DNA of 64,000 nt from Shewanella eurypsychrophilus (GCF_007004545.3 NZ_CP045503.2:5148501-5212500), one strand, 5' to 3'; positions 1 through 8,373 are shown, counted from the stretch's first letter. Made by a program: numbers and translations. Notes: generated by a model from the sequence alone, not told the origin.

Positions 1-1
1 T

Positions 2-1615
2 GCCGACGCGACTCGCAAGCGCTTAGCGCGTGGTAAGGGTAAGCAAGACGGTAAAGGCACAGGTGGCGTGATCATCATGTGGGGCATTGGCTATAACCAA
101 CATATCCACGGTCAGCACAATGTTATCTCAATCATCAACCTACTCACCTTAACCGGCAACCTCGCTAAACCTGGTTGTGGCCCCTTCTCAATGACGGGTC
201 AGCCCAATGCTATGGGTGAGCGTTTCACTGGTGGCCTAACCGGTCGCCTGCCATTTAACGAAGGGCTAAGCAATCTTAAGCACCGTAAACATATGGCCAA
301 GATGTGGCGCATCCCAGAGAAGAATCTCGATACAGCCGCCAACTCGCCTAACCCTGGTTTTGCCGTGGGTATGATGGAGCGTGCACTTAAGGATGACCTT
401 AAGGCGATGTTCCTGGTTTATGCCACCCATATCGATCTCCCAGATCAATACAACTTGGTCCGTCCAGCACTGTTGAAAACTTTCAACGTGGTGCAGGAGA
501 TCTATCGCCATGCGCCGAATAATCTCTACGCCGATGTGATATTCCCAGCCTGTACTTGGGGTGAAGTTAACGGGGTCTACATCAGCTCGGAGCGTCGAAT
601 CAATATCACCGAAAAGGCGGCACAAGGTCCTAAGGGCTGTCGTCCAGATATGGATATGGTTATCGATAAGGGTAAGGAGATCGCTGATCTGCTGGGTATG
701 GATGGCGACGCTATCTTCCCCTACAAGCGGGGTGAAGATGGTGAGTATGACGCCGAAGAGGTATTTAGAGATGTCTGCCGTGCATCGGTTGGCACCGATG
801 CCGATCTTACCGGGATCTTAGAGCGTGAAAAACTCGATGGCATCAGCCCCTATGAGCAGCTTAAAACTCTGCGCGGAATTCAATGGCCAGCGCCTAACTA
901 TGACTCAGCTAAAAATGGCGGCACTAAGCGCCGTTACATGATGCAGGAGGGTCAGTGGGAGAATCGTCCATACGGCTACTTCCGTACCAAAGATGGCAAG
1001 GTCAACATGAAGCTGTGTAAGCAGGACTATAGTCAGCGTAAAGAGATCACCAAGCAGTTGATGGAGTTTGGTGCTGTTGGAGGTAAGAAAGATCACTACG
1101 TAATTGATAATATGGATTTAATTATCAAAGCGCGTGATATGGCGCTAACGCCTGACTTACCTGATGAAGAGTTTAGAGGTATTCCATGGAAAGATGTACC
1201 GAAAGATAAATTTCCTTATTGGATGGGTCTAGGTGTTGTTTATGAGCACTTCCATACGGCTAAGTCTAATCGTAGCCCCACCACACGACGTCTAGTGCCT
1301 GAGATGTATGTGGAGATGCATAGCGAAGATGCCAAAGATCTCGGCATTAAAGATGGCGAGTGGGTTCGTGTTGTCACACGCCGAGGTTCACTCGAGGCTC
1401 GTGCTCAGGTTGGCGGCACGGACAGTATCGTTAAACCTGCACGTAACAGTGTGCCTAGAGGCTATATGTTTGGCCCATGGAACCTCTCTGTTGCTGACAG
1501 TGCAGATCCGAAGAAAAACAAGTGGCTAGCGAATGGTATAACCAACCGCTGTTTTGATCCTGTTTCTGGTCAAGTTGATTTTAAGAAACAAGCAGCAAGG
1601 ATAGAGAAGATCTAG
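2..1615 (+). CDS. NapA-like molybdopterin oxidoreductase, 3' part (partial)
   Basis: The frame is open back to base 2, so the start, any Tat signal, the [4Fe-4S] cysteines and the Mo-ligand residue lie outside the window; 537 codons remain of a protein that in the NapA family is about 830 aa. Seen: GPFSMTGQPNAMG early in the fragment, EVNGVYISSERR in the middle, YEHFHT and a C-terminal DFKKQAARIEKI, all matching landmarks of NapA/Nas Mo-bis-MGD reductases. Family knowledge: these reduce nitrate using quinol-derived electrons. Odd points: the usual R-E-V-G after GQPxAxG reads R-F-T-G here, and the YEHFHT..TRR..PEM stretch is longer than the matching part of E. coli NapA. It heads an operon of NapG, NapH and NapC homologues. 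Substrate therefore likely but not certainly nitrate. Confidence 0.8.
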   Translation, partial: ADATRKRLARGKGKQDGKGTGGVIIMWGIGYNQHIHGQHNVISIINLLTLTGNLAKPGCGPFSMTGQPNAMGERFTGGLTGRLPFNEGLSNLKHRKHMAKMWRIPEKNLDTAANSPNPGFAVGMMERALKDDLKAMFLVYATHIDLPDQYNLVRPALLKTFNVVQEIYRHAPNNLYADVIFPACTWGEVNGVYISSERRINITEKAAQGPKGCRPDMDMVIDKGKEIADLLGMDGDAIFPYKRGEDGEYDAEEVFRDVCRASVGTDADLTGILEREKLDGISPYEQLKTLRGIQWPAPNYDSAKNGGTKRRYMMQEGQWENRPYGYFRTKDGKVNMKLCKQDYSQRKEITKQLMEFGAVGGKKDHYVIDNMDLIIKARDMALTPDLPDEEFRGIPWKDVPKDKFPYWMGLGVVYEHFHTAKSNRSPTTRRLVPEMYVEMHSEDAKDLGIKDGEWVRVVTRRGSLEARAQVGGTDSIVKPARNSVPRGYMFGPWNLSVADSADPKKNKWLANGITNRCFDPVSGQVDFKKQAARIEKI

Positions 1616-1630
1616 CCAGTAGACCCAAGA

Positions 1631-1662
1631 GTTAGCACTTGAGCGAAAGCTTAAGTGCTAAC
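1631..1662 (+). promoter_or_regulatory. Intercistronic hairpin between napA-like and napG-like genes
   Basis: A perfect 10-bp stem (GTTAGCACTT paired with AAGTGCTAAC) with a 12-nt loop lies in the only real gap of the operon start, 15 nt after the stop of the NapA-like gene, and is followed by the pyrimidine stretch CTCTCTTTT. It could be a partial terminator or an mRNA-stabilising structure that makes more NapA-like subunit than accessory proteins. This role is inferred. Confidence 0.5.
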
Positions 1663-1700
1663 CCTCTCTTTTAACCACTTTTAGGTAAAATGGTAGTAAC

Positions 1701-2306
1701 TTGAATAGACGTCATTTTATTAAACAACTAAGCGTACTTACCGCAGTTGGACTCAGCCTTAAAACCTCTATGGCTAACGCAGCTTTCAAGGTTAAGCAGT
1801 TCACTCAAAGATACGTTCGCCCACCAGGGTCGCTGTCTGAAGATGATTTTATCAGCCAGTGTATACGCTGTAATCAGTGCGCCGAGATCTGCCCCAATAA
1901 CTGTATTAAATTCTTCGGCAGTGAAAATGGCATTGCATCCCATGGCACCCCCTATATCAGCCCCAGAGAGAAAGCCTGCATCTTGTGCATGAAGTGTGGT
2001 GATGTCTGCCCAAGCGGAGCTATCAAGCCTGTTAAACGCGAACTCACCCCAATAATCGAACAGGTCAACATGGGTATAGCCCGTGTCGATAAACAGCTTT
2101 GTCTCTCTTGGCAGGGTAAATCTTGCGGCGTCTGTTACCGCGCCTGTCCTCTGCAAGATAAGGCGATCATCGTGGGCTTTATGGAGCAACCTGAGATCCT
2201 CGATGCCTGCGTAGGTTGCGGACTCTGTGAGAGTAGCTGCATTCAGATCCCACAAGCAGTGAAGATCATCCCCAGCCACACCATAGATCAACTTAGGAGC
2301 TCATGA
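1701..2306 (+). CDS. napG: NapG-like periplasmic ferredoxin (four 4Fe-4S clusters)
   Basis: 201 aa starting with TTG; the in-frame context gives a Tat-type N-terminus (N-R-R-H-F-I-K) followed by a hydrophobic stretch, so it is probably exported folded. Four cysteine groups are visible: CIRCNQCAEICP, CILCMKCGDVCP, CLSWQGKSCGVCYRACP and CVGCGLCESSC, the NapG/MauM pattern. The sequence RYVRPPGSLSEDDFISQC closely parallels the segment after the signal in E. coli NapG. NapG passes electrons from the membrane protein NapH towards NapA. The stop overlaps the start of the next gene by 4 bp, so translation is probably coupled. Slightly shorter than E. coli NapG (231 aa). Confidence 0.85.
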   Translation: MNRRHFIKQLSVLTAVGLSLKTSMANAAFKVKQFTQRYVRPPGSLSEDDFISQCIRCNQCAEICPNNCIKFFGSENGIASHGTPYISPREKACILCMKCGDVCPSGAIKPVKRELTPIIEQVNMGIARVDKQLCLSWQGKSCGVCYRACPLQDKAIIVGFMEQPEILDACVGCGLCESSCIQIPQAVKIIPSHTIDQLRSS

Positions 2307-3367
2307 TGGATAAGGAGTTTACCCAAGCGAGTCTAACCAAAGACAAACCGATATCAGACAGCAAACCATTTCCACTGTGGAAACACCTCAATAAGTTGCG
2401 CTGGTTTTCACTCTCTGTAGTATTTTTAATGCTGATCTTGATCCCGCTGCTCAGTATCTATCAGCACTACGCTGCTGCACAGGGATATAACCACCTGTCG
2501 CCATCACAAACCTTGCTTTATGACACCATGGAGTTTATCTCATCCCCGTTTGTCGATGAGCCTGAACATGATCTCGATGCCATTAAAGGGACGACTTGGT
2601 CGGGGCAGCTATTTGGCGTCAAGCTCACCGATCCCTTAGCCGTGGTCGGGCAGATTGCTGCAAGCCTCAAGATCTATTGGCCCTTGTTACTCACCGCACT
2701 TATCCCACTATTAGCCACCCTGATATTTGGACGCTTTTTCTGTGGCTGGATCTGTCCAGCGACCTTTATCTATGAACTCAACTCCAACTTATCAATCTAC
2801 CTCAGCCGTTTTGGTATCAATAACAACAGACGTTTTCACAAGAGCATTAAATACCTAGTACTGGCTCTGGGCATAGGAATATCGGCATACACAGGCACTC
2901 TCGCCTTCGCCAGCATCTATCCACCAGCCGTACTGGGTCGAGAACTATATTTCTCTATCGCTTTATCAGGCTTCGGCGCCGGCACCCTGTTTTTCATCCT
3001 TACGCTACTGTTTGACACCTTTGTCAGTCGCCGTGGGATCTGTCGTTACCTTTGCCCAGGAGGCGCACTCTACTCACTACTTGGACGTTACAGAATAGTC
3101 AGAGTGAAGCGCTTAGTTGAGCCCTGTAATGACTGTAACAAGTGCAATGCGGTGTGTGAGTTTGGCTTAGATCCTATGCGGGACAATTTTGGCGCCGAGT
3201 GCAACAATTGCACCGCCTGTATCTCAGTTTGCCCTAAGAGCGCGATGAGCCTGACCCTGTCAATGTCAGACACTCCCAACCAAGGGCCGGGTCATCAAAG
3301 CAGGCTGTATCGCCAGCAGAATATGGACCATAACCTAGCGATTCCAATAAAAAATATCAGTGAGTAA
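2303..3367 (+). CDS. napH: NapH-like membrane polyferredoxin
   Basis: 354 aa with about four to five membrane segments (roughly residues 33-53, 115-140, 185-205, 220-245). Two CxxxCP motifs face the cytoplasm in this family (FCGWICPA and CRYLCPGG), followed by two 4Fe-4S ferredoxin motifs, CNDCNKCNAVCEF and CNNCTACISVCP. NapH is a quinol-oxidising partner of NapG in Nap systems. The protein is longer than E. coli NapH (287 aa), the excess being mainly the periplasmic loop between the first two membrane segments and the C-terminal tail. It overlaps napG by 4 bp. Confidence 0.85.
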   Translation: MMDKEFTQASLTKDKPISDSKPFPLWKHLNKLRWFSLSVVFLMLILIPLLSIYQHYAAAQGYNHLSPSQTLLYDTMEFISSPFVDEPEHDLDAIKGTTWSGQLFGVKLTDPLAVVGQIAASLKIYWPLLLTALIPLLATLIFGRFFCGWICPATFIYELNSNLSIYLSRFGINNNRRFHKSIKYLVLALGIGISAYTGTLAFASIYPPAVLGRELYFSIALSGFGAGTLFFILTLLFDTFVSRRGICRYLCPGGALYSLLGRYRIVRVKRLVEPCNDCNKCNAVCEFGLDPMRDNFGAECNNCTACISVCPKSAMSLTLSMSDTPNQGPGHQSRLYRQQNMDHNLAIPIKNISE

Positions 3368-3424
3368 GGGTCAACTTAGTGATTGTCATCCTAGCGAATG
3401 ATTAAAATTAGTGAGTAGTAATAG

Positions 3425-4045
3425 ATGATAAAAATAACAAGCAAAAAAACAGTAATATTATCGGGACTGCTACTGTGTGCTCTGGCACTTTTTAGCTCAT
3501 TAACCCAAGCGCACCATGTATTAGGTCGTCCCTCATATAGTCTCAATGAGGACTCTAACACACCGCCCAGCATGGCGATTGAAACTCAGATAGGCGAGTA
3601 TTTTGTCACCTATATGGTATTTCCCGCTTTCCCTAAACCCAACGAGCCAGGTCGAGTCAATATATACGCCACACGGATAGATAATGGTGAGATGCTCAAT
3701 CAAACCATCACCTTCACCGTGCGTGACGATACCTTTTGGGGTGAGAGCATAGGCATCGGCGACGGCGCAAAACCAGAGGTGATAGGCCAACAGAATATTG
3801 ATGATGGTGTATATCGCCAAGGTTTTCTGTTTAAGAGTCGCGGCAGTTACATCATTCGTGCTTACTTTGAAGATAATGGTGAGCCCTATGAAATAGATTT
3901 CCCCCTGCAAGTGGGGGCTGCAAGCCCTGTCGGCCCTATTGGTGCAGCAGTGGGCTTTATCTTCTTTCTACTACTGATGATCAATATTGTGCAACGTAAG
4001 CGGATAGCTCGCACAAAAATTCAACAGGGGAACACAGCATGGTAA
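3425..4045 (+). CDS. Unrecognised secreted, C-terminally membrane-anchored protein in the Nap-like operon
   Basis: 206 aa. Residues 1-29 form a clear signal peptide ending around TQAHH; residues about 30-165 are predicted extracytoplasmic and beta-rich (no cysteines); one membrane helix lies near residues 170-190, followed by a basic tail RKRIART. The fold suggested by alternating hydrophobic strands is immunoglobulin-like, as in YtkA/FixH-type domains, but I cannot identify the family. It overlaps the next gene by 7 bp and lies between two polyferredoxins, so a role as assembly factor or periplasmic adaptor of this electron chain is inferred only from context. The two histidines at the start of the mature protein could bind metal. 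Confidence 0.75.
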   Translation: MIKITSKKTVILSGLLLCALALFSSLTQAHHVLGRPSYSLNEDSNTPPSMAIETQIGEYFVTYMVFPAFPKPNEPGRVNIYATRIDNGEMLNQTITFTVRDDTFWGESIGIGDGAKPEVIGQQNIDDGVYRQGFLFKSRGSYIIRAYFEDNGEPYEIDFPLQVGAASPVGPIGAAVGFIFFLLLMINIVQRKRIARTKIQQGNTAW

Positions 4046-5580
4046 TGACCCACCCAGGACTCCCTCTCTATTGGGCTTATGCTATCGGCATTATGATGCT
4101 GTTATTGGCTCTGTTAACCATGGCTGTCAAAGCACCAATAACTAGCGCTAGCCGCAGCATTTCCTTAGCTAAATTACCGCTTATTGGTGGCCTGTTTCGC
4201 TTCCTGACTAAGTATACCTGGCCTCTTTTACTGTTAAAGATTGCCTTTGCTGCACTCTTTATCACCGTCATCACCGCAGGTTTATGGGGCACACCGATTG
4301 TTGAGCGCAATTTAGCCACCACACTGACTTGGAACTTATGGTGGACGGGAATTATTATCGCGATCGTGTTTAGCGGCTCGGCCTGGTGTGCACTCTGTCC
4401 CTGGGACAATATTGCCAGCTGGCTAGTCAATCACAGTATCTGGCGCCGCTCAAACTCACACAGTCGATTGCAGCTAAAAGTCCCAACAATGTTACGCAGC
4501 GTCTGGCCTGCAAGCCTGTTATTTATCGGCTTTACCTGGCTAGAGCTTGGTGTTGGCATTGTTGCCAGCCCCTACGCCACCGCCATGCTGGCACTCTTGA
4601 TGCTTATCTTAGCCACCACCACGCTAGCACTGTTTGAAGACAAAGCTTTCTGCCGCTACATGTGCCCGGTAGGAAGAACCGTTGGCGCCTATTCGCAACT
4701 CGCCCCAATCGCCCTTAGACCGATTGATAGTGAGATCTGCCGTAACTGTAAAACCTTAGAGTGTTTCCATGGCAGTGACAAAATTGCCCCCTGCCCGACT
4801 AAGCTAATCATAGGGCGATTGCAGGAGAACACCTACTGCACCTCATGTGGTAACTGCACCCAAAGCTGTCCCTCAAGCAATGTCAGCTGGCAATTAAGAT
4901 CACCAAGTAGCGAAGCGATAAAAGAGGCTAAACCTCACATGGATGAGGCATTTTTCCTGCTAATTTTACTCTCTCTTACTCTGTTTCATGGCTTAACTAT
5001 GCTTGACTACTGGGAGGTGTACTTAAGCGAAATGGCGCAACTGATTAATGACAGTGGTCAACTGATTATCAGCTTCTCTATAGGCTTAGCCGTCACCGTA
5101 ATTCTGCCTATTTGGATCTATTGCCTCTGTATCGGTTTAACCCAGGGCTTACTGAAGAGAAACCTCGAAAATGGGATGACCAAGCTAAGCTTTAACAAGC
5201 TATTTTCTGGTTTTGCCTTTGTCTCTCTTCCACTGGCATTTAGCTATCATATTGCCCATAACCTCACCCACTTTGTCCGTGAAAGCAGTGACTGGTTATC
5301 TCTAGTGGCAAACCCGTTAGGAATAGGGGCAGAGCCATTGAGCATGATGGATAAGCATATGCGTCATATGGAGATGATGGTCTCTGAAAATACCCTGTTT
5401 ATCATGCAGGGAATCATTATAGCTATAGGTTTTGTTATCGCAGCTCAGGTGATCCGTCATCGTGGTCACCGCTTATTTGCAGCGCAAGGCATTACATTAC
5501 TCCCCATGATCCTATTTGCCGCACTCGTTACTGGGTTTAACCTGTGGATGTTAGTGCAACCTATGACGATGAGAATGTAG
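4039..5580 (+). CDS. NosR/NapH/CcoG-type membrane Fe-S protein
   Basis: 513 aa, polytopic. Membrane segments lie near residues 10-28, 62-85, 95-117, 155-175 and 180-200, then a cluster-binding region, then three to four more segments after residue 300. Cysteine motifs: CALCPWD and CRYMCPVG (CxxxCP type), CRNCKTLECFHG...CPT and CTSCGNCTQSCP. The arrangement is that of the C-terminal halves of NosR and of NapH/CcoG proteins, which conduct electrons across the membrane. The long C-terminal membrane domain contains histidines (SYHIAHNLTHF; MDKHMRHMEMM) that could ligate haem b or metal. This is the second polyferredoxin of the operon. Ends 3 nt before the next ATG. Confidence 0.8.
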   Translation: MVMTHPGLPLYWAYAIGIMMLLLALLTMAVKAPITSASRSISLAKLPLIGGLFRFLTKYTWPLLLLKIAFAALFITVITAGLWGTPIVERNLATTLTWNLWWTGIIIAIVFSGSAWCALCPWDNIASWLVNHSIWRRSNSHSRLQLKVPTMLRSVWPASLLFIGFTWLELGVGIVASPYATAMLALLMLILATTTLALFEDKAFCRYMCPVGRTVGAYSQLAPIALRPIDSEICRNCKTLECFHGSDKIAPCPTKLIIGRLQENTYCTSCGNCTQSCPSSNVSWQLRSPSSEAIKEAKPHMDEAFFLLILLSLTLFHGLTMLDYWEVYLSEMAQLINDSGQLIISFSIGLAVTVILPIWIYCLCIGLTQGLLKRNLENGMTKLSFNKLFSGFAFVSLPLAFSYHIAHNLTHFVRESSDWLSLVANPLGIGAEPLSMMDKHMRHMEMMVSENTLFIMQGIIIAIGFVIAAQVIRHRGHRLFAAQGITLLPMILFAALVTGFNLWMLVQPMTMRM

Positions 5581-5583
5581 CCG

Positions 5584-6297
5584 ATGAGTGATCAGAGTAA
5601 GGCGCAGCTAATGGATCGCCGCAGCTTTTTCAAATCTAGCTTTAGCAAGATAGCCGATATAGGCTCCGAGCACGCCCTGAAAAAAGTCGAGCACAATGCA
5701 AAAGGCTGGATACGTCCACCTTTTGCCATCAATGAACTCGATTTTCTGCTCAACTGTAGCCGTTGTGGAGAGTGTATTAAGGCTTGCCCACAGCAAGTGA
5801 TTTTTGAGCTGCCACTTCATCGTGGCACTGTAGCAGTAGCAACCCCAGCGATGGACATTCCCAACAAAGCCTGCGAGCTCTGCACTGACTGGCCCTGTGT
5901 TACTGCCTGTAAAGACAAGGCACTAGCGTTCCCCGCAGTGCAGCCAAAACAGGTACAACAACAAGAAAACGTGAGTTTACCGGCAGATAACGCGTCTGAG
6001 AACGAAGGAACTATTGAGGGTTATCCCGCAGCAGGTCAATGCCCACCGATGGCATCAGCTAAGGTTAACAGCAGCCTATGTATGCCCTATTCGGGGCCAG
6101 AGTGTGGTGCATGTAGAGGCAGTTGCCCCATCGAAGAGACCTTAACTTGGCACAATGAACAGCCCAGTATCAATCAGGAAACCTGTGTGGGTTGCGGCCA
6201 ATGTGTACAAGCCTGTATCACAACGCCAAAGGCAATTGAGGTGGGTCATTTCAGTTCCGTCGGTCCCCAATCTACTGATACTGGCCAGATAAAATGA
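5584..6297 (+). CDS. NapF/NapG-like ferredoxin
   Basis: 237 aa. The N-terminus D-R-R-S-F-F-K-S-S resembles NapF/NapG leaders but lacks a convincing hydrophobic core, so it may stay in the cytoplasm or use the Tat motif weakly. Cysteine groups: CSRCGECIKACP, CELCTDWPCVTACKD, CMPYSGPECGACRGSCP and CVGCGQCVQACI, giving up to four clusters. A low-complexity, Gln/Glu-rich linker (about residues 118-150) separates the first and second pairs, not typical of NapF. It is the second ferredoxin in this operon, paired with the second membrane polyferredoxin. Overlaps the haemerythrin gene by 4 bp. Confidence 0.8.
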   Translation: MSDQSKAQLMDRRSFFKSSFSKIADIGSEHALKKVEHNAKGWIRPPFAINELDFLLNCSRCGECIKACPQQVIFELPLHRGTVAVATPAMDIPNKACELCTDWPCVTACKDKALAFPAVQPKQVQQQENVSLPADNASENEGTIEGYPAAGQCPPMASAKVNSSLCMPYSGPECGACRGSCPIEETLTWHNEQPSINQETCVGCGQCVQACITTPKAIEVGHFSSVGPQSTDTGQIK

Positions 6298-6917
6298 GCA
6301 TGATAAGTCGGACGATTAACATGTTTCTCCTATCCATTCTGATCATGGCTTTACTGATCATTGTCATCCTAAGTTTCATGCTGGGCTTTAGTCATCCACT
6401 GCCCTGGATTGTCATTAGCGTCTTGGCCACTATCGGCATTATTCATGACAAGTTACTCAAGAGAAAACAGCTAATTTGGCAAGACAGTATGGCGACTGGC
6501 ATAGCGCTTATTGATCATGACCATAAGCGACTCGTCATGCTGATCAATATGTTTCAAGAGGCTACGGAATTTAATATTTCAGCTCGCAAGGTACAGTTAG
6601 CATTGGATGAAGTCATTCAATACACAAAATATCACTTCAACCGTGAAGAGCAGCTGATGGCGCTCAATCAGTACCCAGGATTAAAGGATCACCAGCTTCA
6701 ACATCAACAGATGATCCAAGAGATGGAGTTATATATGCAGGAGTACCGCAGCGATCCCGATGTCGCGATCGAGCATATCCTCCAATTCCTACAATCCTGG
6801 TTAATGGATCATATTAAAGGCAACGATCGACAATATATCCCCTACCTAACCATCACCAGCCTTGATAACGATGCTGAGCTCCATAAACCAAGGATTGATG
6901 ATGCTAAGCCTCTATAG
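6294..6917 (+). CDS. Membrane-anchored haemerythrin-domain protein
   Basis: 207 aa. Two hydrophobic segments (about residues 8-30 and 33-50) precede a cytoplasmic bacteriohaemerythrin domain. The di-iron ligand pattern is complete: H-D-H (LIDHDHKRL), HFNREEQLM, HQLQHQQM and WLMDHIKGNDRQY, i.e. the H...HxxxE...HxxxH...HxxxxD signature. Such domains bind O2 and NO at a di-iron site. Its position inside a respiratory oxidoreductase operon, overlapping both neighbours, suggests sensing or scavenging of O2 or NO near the membrane electron chain; that is inference. I know of no canonical nap operon carrying such a gene. Confidence 0.85.
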   Translation: MSMISRTINMFLLSILIMALLIIVILSFMLGFSHPLPWIVISVLATIGIIHDKLLKRKQLIWQDSMATGIALIDHDHKRLVMLINMFQEATEFNISARKVQLALDEVIQYTKYHFNREEQLMALNQYPGLKDHQLQHQQMIQEMELYMQEYRSDPDVAIEHILQFLQSWLMDHIKGNDRQYIPYLTITSLDNDAELHKPRIDDAKPL

Positions 6918-7575
6918 GAAAGTACTCAGCAGAAAGATAATCTTTGGCAGCACTGTTGGGGTGGCTGTCTTCTTCATGTTTATTGGCGTGCTCTATTGGG
7001 GAGCCTTCAATACCGTACTGGAGGAGACTAACCAGATGAGCTTCTGCATCAGCTGCCACGAAATGAAAGATAACATCTATCCGGAATACCTGCAGACGGT
7101 TCACTATAAAAATCGTACCGGAGTACGCGCTACCTGCCCTGATTGCCATGTCCCTAAAGAGTGGGAGCACATGATGGTCAGAAAAATAAATGCATCCAGA
7201 GAGCTCTTTCATAAACTGATAGGCTCCATCGACACCACAGAGAAGTTTGCCGCTAAACGTAAAGTGCTAGCAGAAAGTGTATGGGCGAGTATGAAACAGA
7301 CAAACTCGAGGGAATGCCGTAACTGCCATAACTTTGATGCTATGGATATTTCAGCTCAACAGAGTCGTAGCGGCCTGGTTCATCAGCATGCACAACAACG
7401 AAATAAGACCTGTATCGATTGTCACAAGGGCATAGCTCATCAACTTCCAGAGGGTGTCACTCCCTACAAAGGTGGCAGCGATGAGGATCATAACTATTAT
7501 GAATCTCAGCAATTACAATGCTATCAATGCCACAAGGATATGCCAAAAATAGAGGAGGAATACTGGGGGTTTTAA
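6898..7575 (+). CDS. NapC/NirT-family c-type cytochrome with five CxxCH motifs
   Basis: About 225 aa from the ATG at 6898 (the ATG at 6901 is equally possible; an AGG lies just upstream), overlapping the haemerythrin gene. One N-terminal membrane anchor, then CISCHE, CPDCH, CRNCH and CIDCH, the four haems of the NapC/NirT quinol dehydrogenase core, and a fifth motif CYQCH near the C-terminus. NapC proteins carry electrons from the quinol pool to periplasmic reductases. A fifth C-terminal haem is unusual for plain NapC (known from longer TorC types). It may replace a separate NapB-type small cytochrome as direct donor to the NapA-like subunit; no napB is seen here, though one could lie upstream of the window. 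Confidence 0.85.
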   Translation: MMLSLYRKVLSRKIIFGSTVGVAVFFMFIGVLYWGAFNTVLEETNQMSFCISCHEMKDNIYPEYLQTVHYKNRTGVRATCPDCHVPKEWEHMMVRKINASRELFHKLIGSIDTTEKFAAKRKVLAESVWASMKQTNSRECRNCHNFDAMDISAQQSRSGLVHQHAQQRNKTCIDCHKGIAHQLPEGVTPYKGGSDEDHNYYESQQLQCYQCHKDMPKIEEEYWGF

Positions 7576-8007
7576 GGGTTAGACTTCATCTAACAGCTCA
7601 AGGTCGTGGGGTTCAATTTTATACTTTAGCTTCTATCATAGTGAGTCTTGGGTGATGTACCGTTATTGTTATATGTAGGCTCTGCCAAATCATCTGACCC
7701 GCAAGATCTTAACCGTTCCAGACGCTTTAAAGACATTTCCCATATCCCTATGGGTCAGATATAGGAAATGCTGATGAAATGTAGGGAACATTTTTGGCCA
7801 TGCTTTGGAAGCTAGCAGCTGCATCTACACCTGGTTATTTACTTCTTCGATTTGGGTTTTATGGGTAACTATCTTCCTGAATTTATAACTCACTATTTTC
7901 TATTTCTCGTGCTCGTTTTTCAGCGGCCCTCTGATAGGGGGCTTATTGTTCAATAACTTTGCTGAAGCAAGGCATAAATGATAGATTTGTAAAATGCTCC
8001 GCTGCAA
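7576..8007. other. Intergenic region after the Nap-like operon
   Basis: 432 bp with no credible gene. It starts with a short inverted repeat (GTTAGAC.TTCAT.CTAAC, near 7577-7595) and holds the first copy of a 44-bp repeat (listed separately). No clear T-rich terminator is visible. Confidence 0.5.
7787..7830 (+). repeat. 44-bp direct repeat, copy 1
   Basis: Begins AACATTTTTGGCCATG and ends GCATCTACAC. It matches 8377-8420 with five mismatches by eye. The two copies flank the single gene at 8008-8373, like a small gene cassette or the scars of a duplicated insertion. Confidence 0.8.
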
Positions 8008-8373
8008 ATGGATGTGCAAAGTATGAATCAAGTTAAGAGTAGTTTCCAAATAGTAGCTGCCACGGTATCAACGCTTTACTTTAGTTTATTTGCGTATGGC
8101 GCTTTTCTTTTTATTCAGCAATTCGAAAGCATCTTTGATTCTTTTGAAGCTGAGTTACCAATACAGACTTCAATATTACTTGGCTCTTATCGTTACTGGG
8201 GAGTTTTGGGGTTAATTTCAGCTTTTGTTCTTTATAAAGTTAATAAAGGTAAAAGTAGTAGGTCTATGAAGTTACTAATTTGGCTTTTTGTCTTGTCATT
8301 ACTATTAGTACCTTTTGCTATTTGGGGGGTGTATAGCCCTGTACAGGAAGGCAGTGGTCAACCTGCAACATAA
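8008..8373 (+). CDS. Small membrane protein of unknown function
   Basis: 121 aa with three hydrophobic segments (about residues 13-37, 57-77 and 87-107) and a short polar C-terminus. I recognise no family; the layout resembles small integral membrane proteins often found as cargo in cassettes. It is AT-richer than its neighbours, stands alone, and lies between two imperfect 44-bp direct repeats, which suggests acquisition or duplication as a unit. No good ribosome-binding site precedes the ATG (GCTGCAA), so the start is tentative. Confidence 0.6.
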   Translation: MDVQSMNQVKSSFQIVAATVSTLYFSLFAYGAFLFIQQFESIFDSFEAELPIQTSILLGSYRYWGVLGLISAFVLYKVNKGKSSRSMKLLIWLFVLSLLLVPFAIWGVYSPVQEGSGQPAT

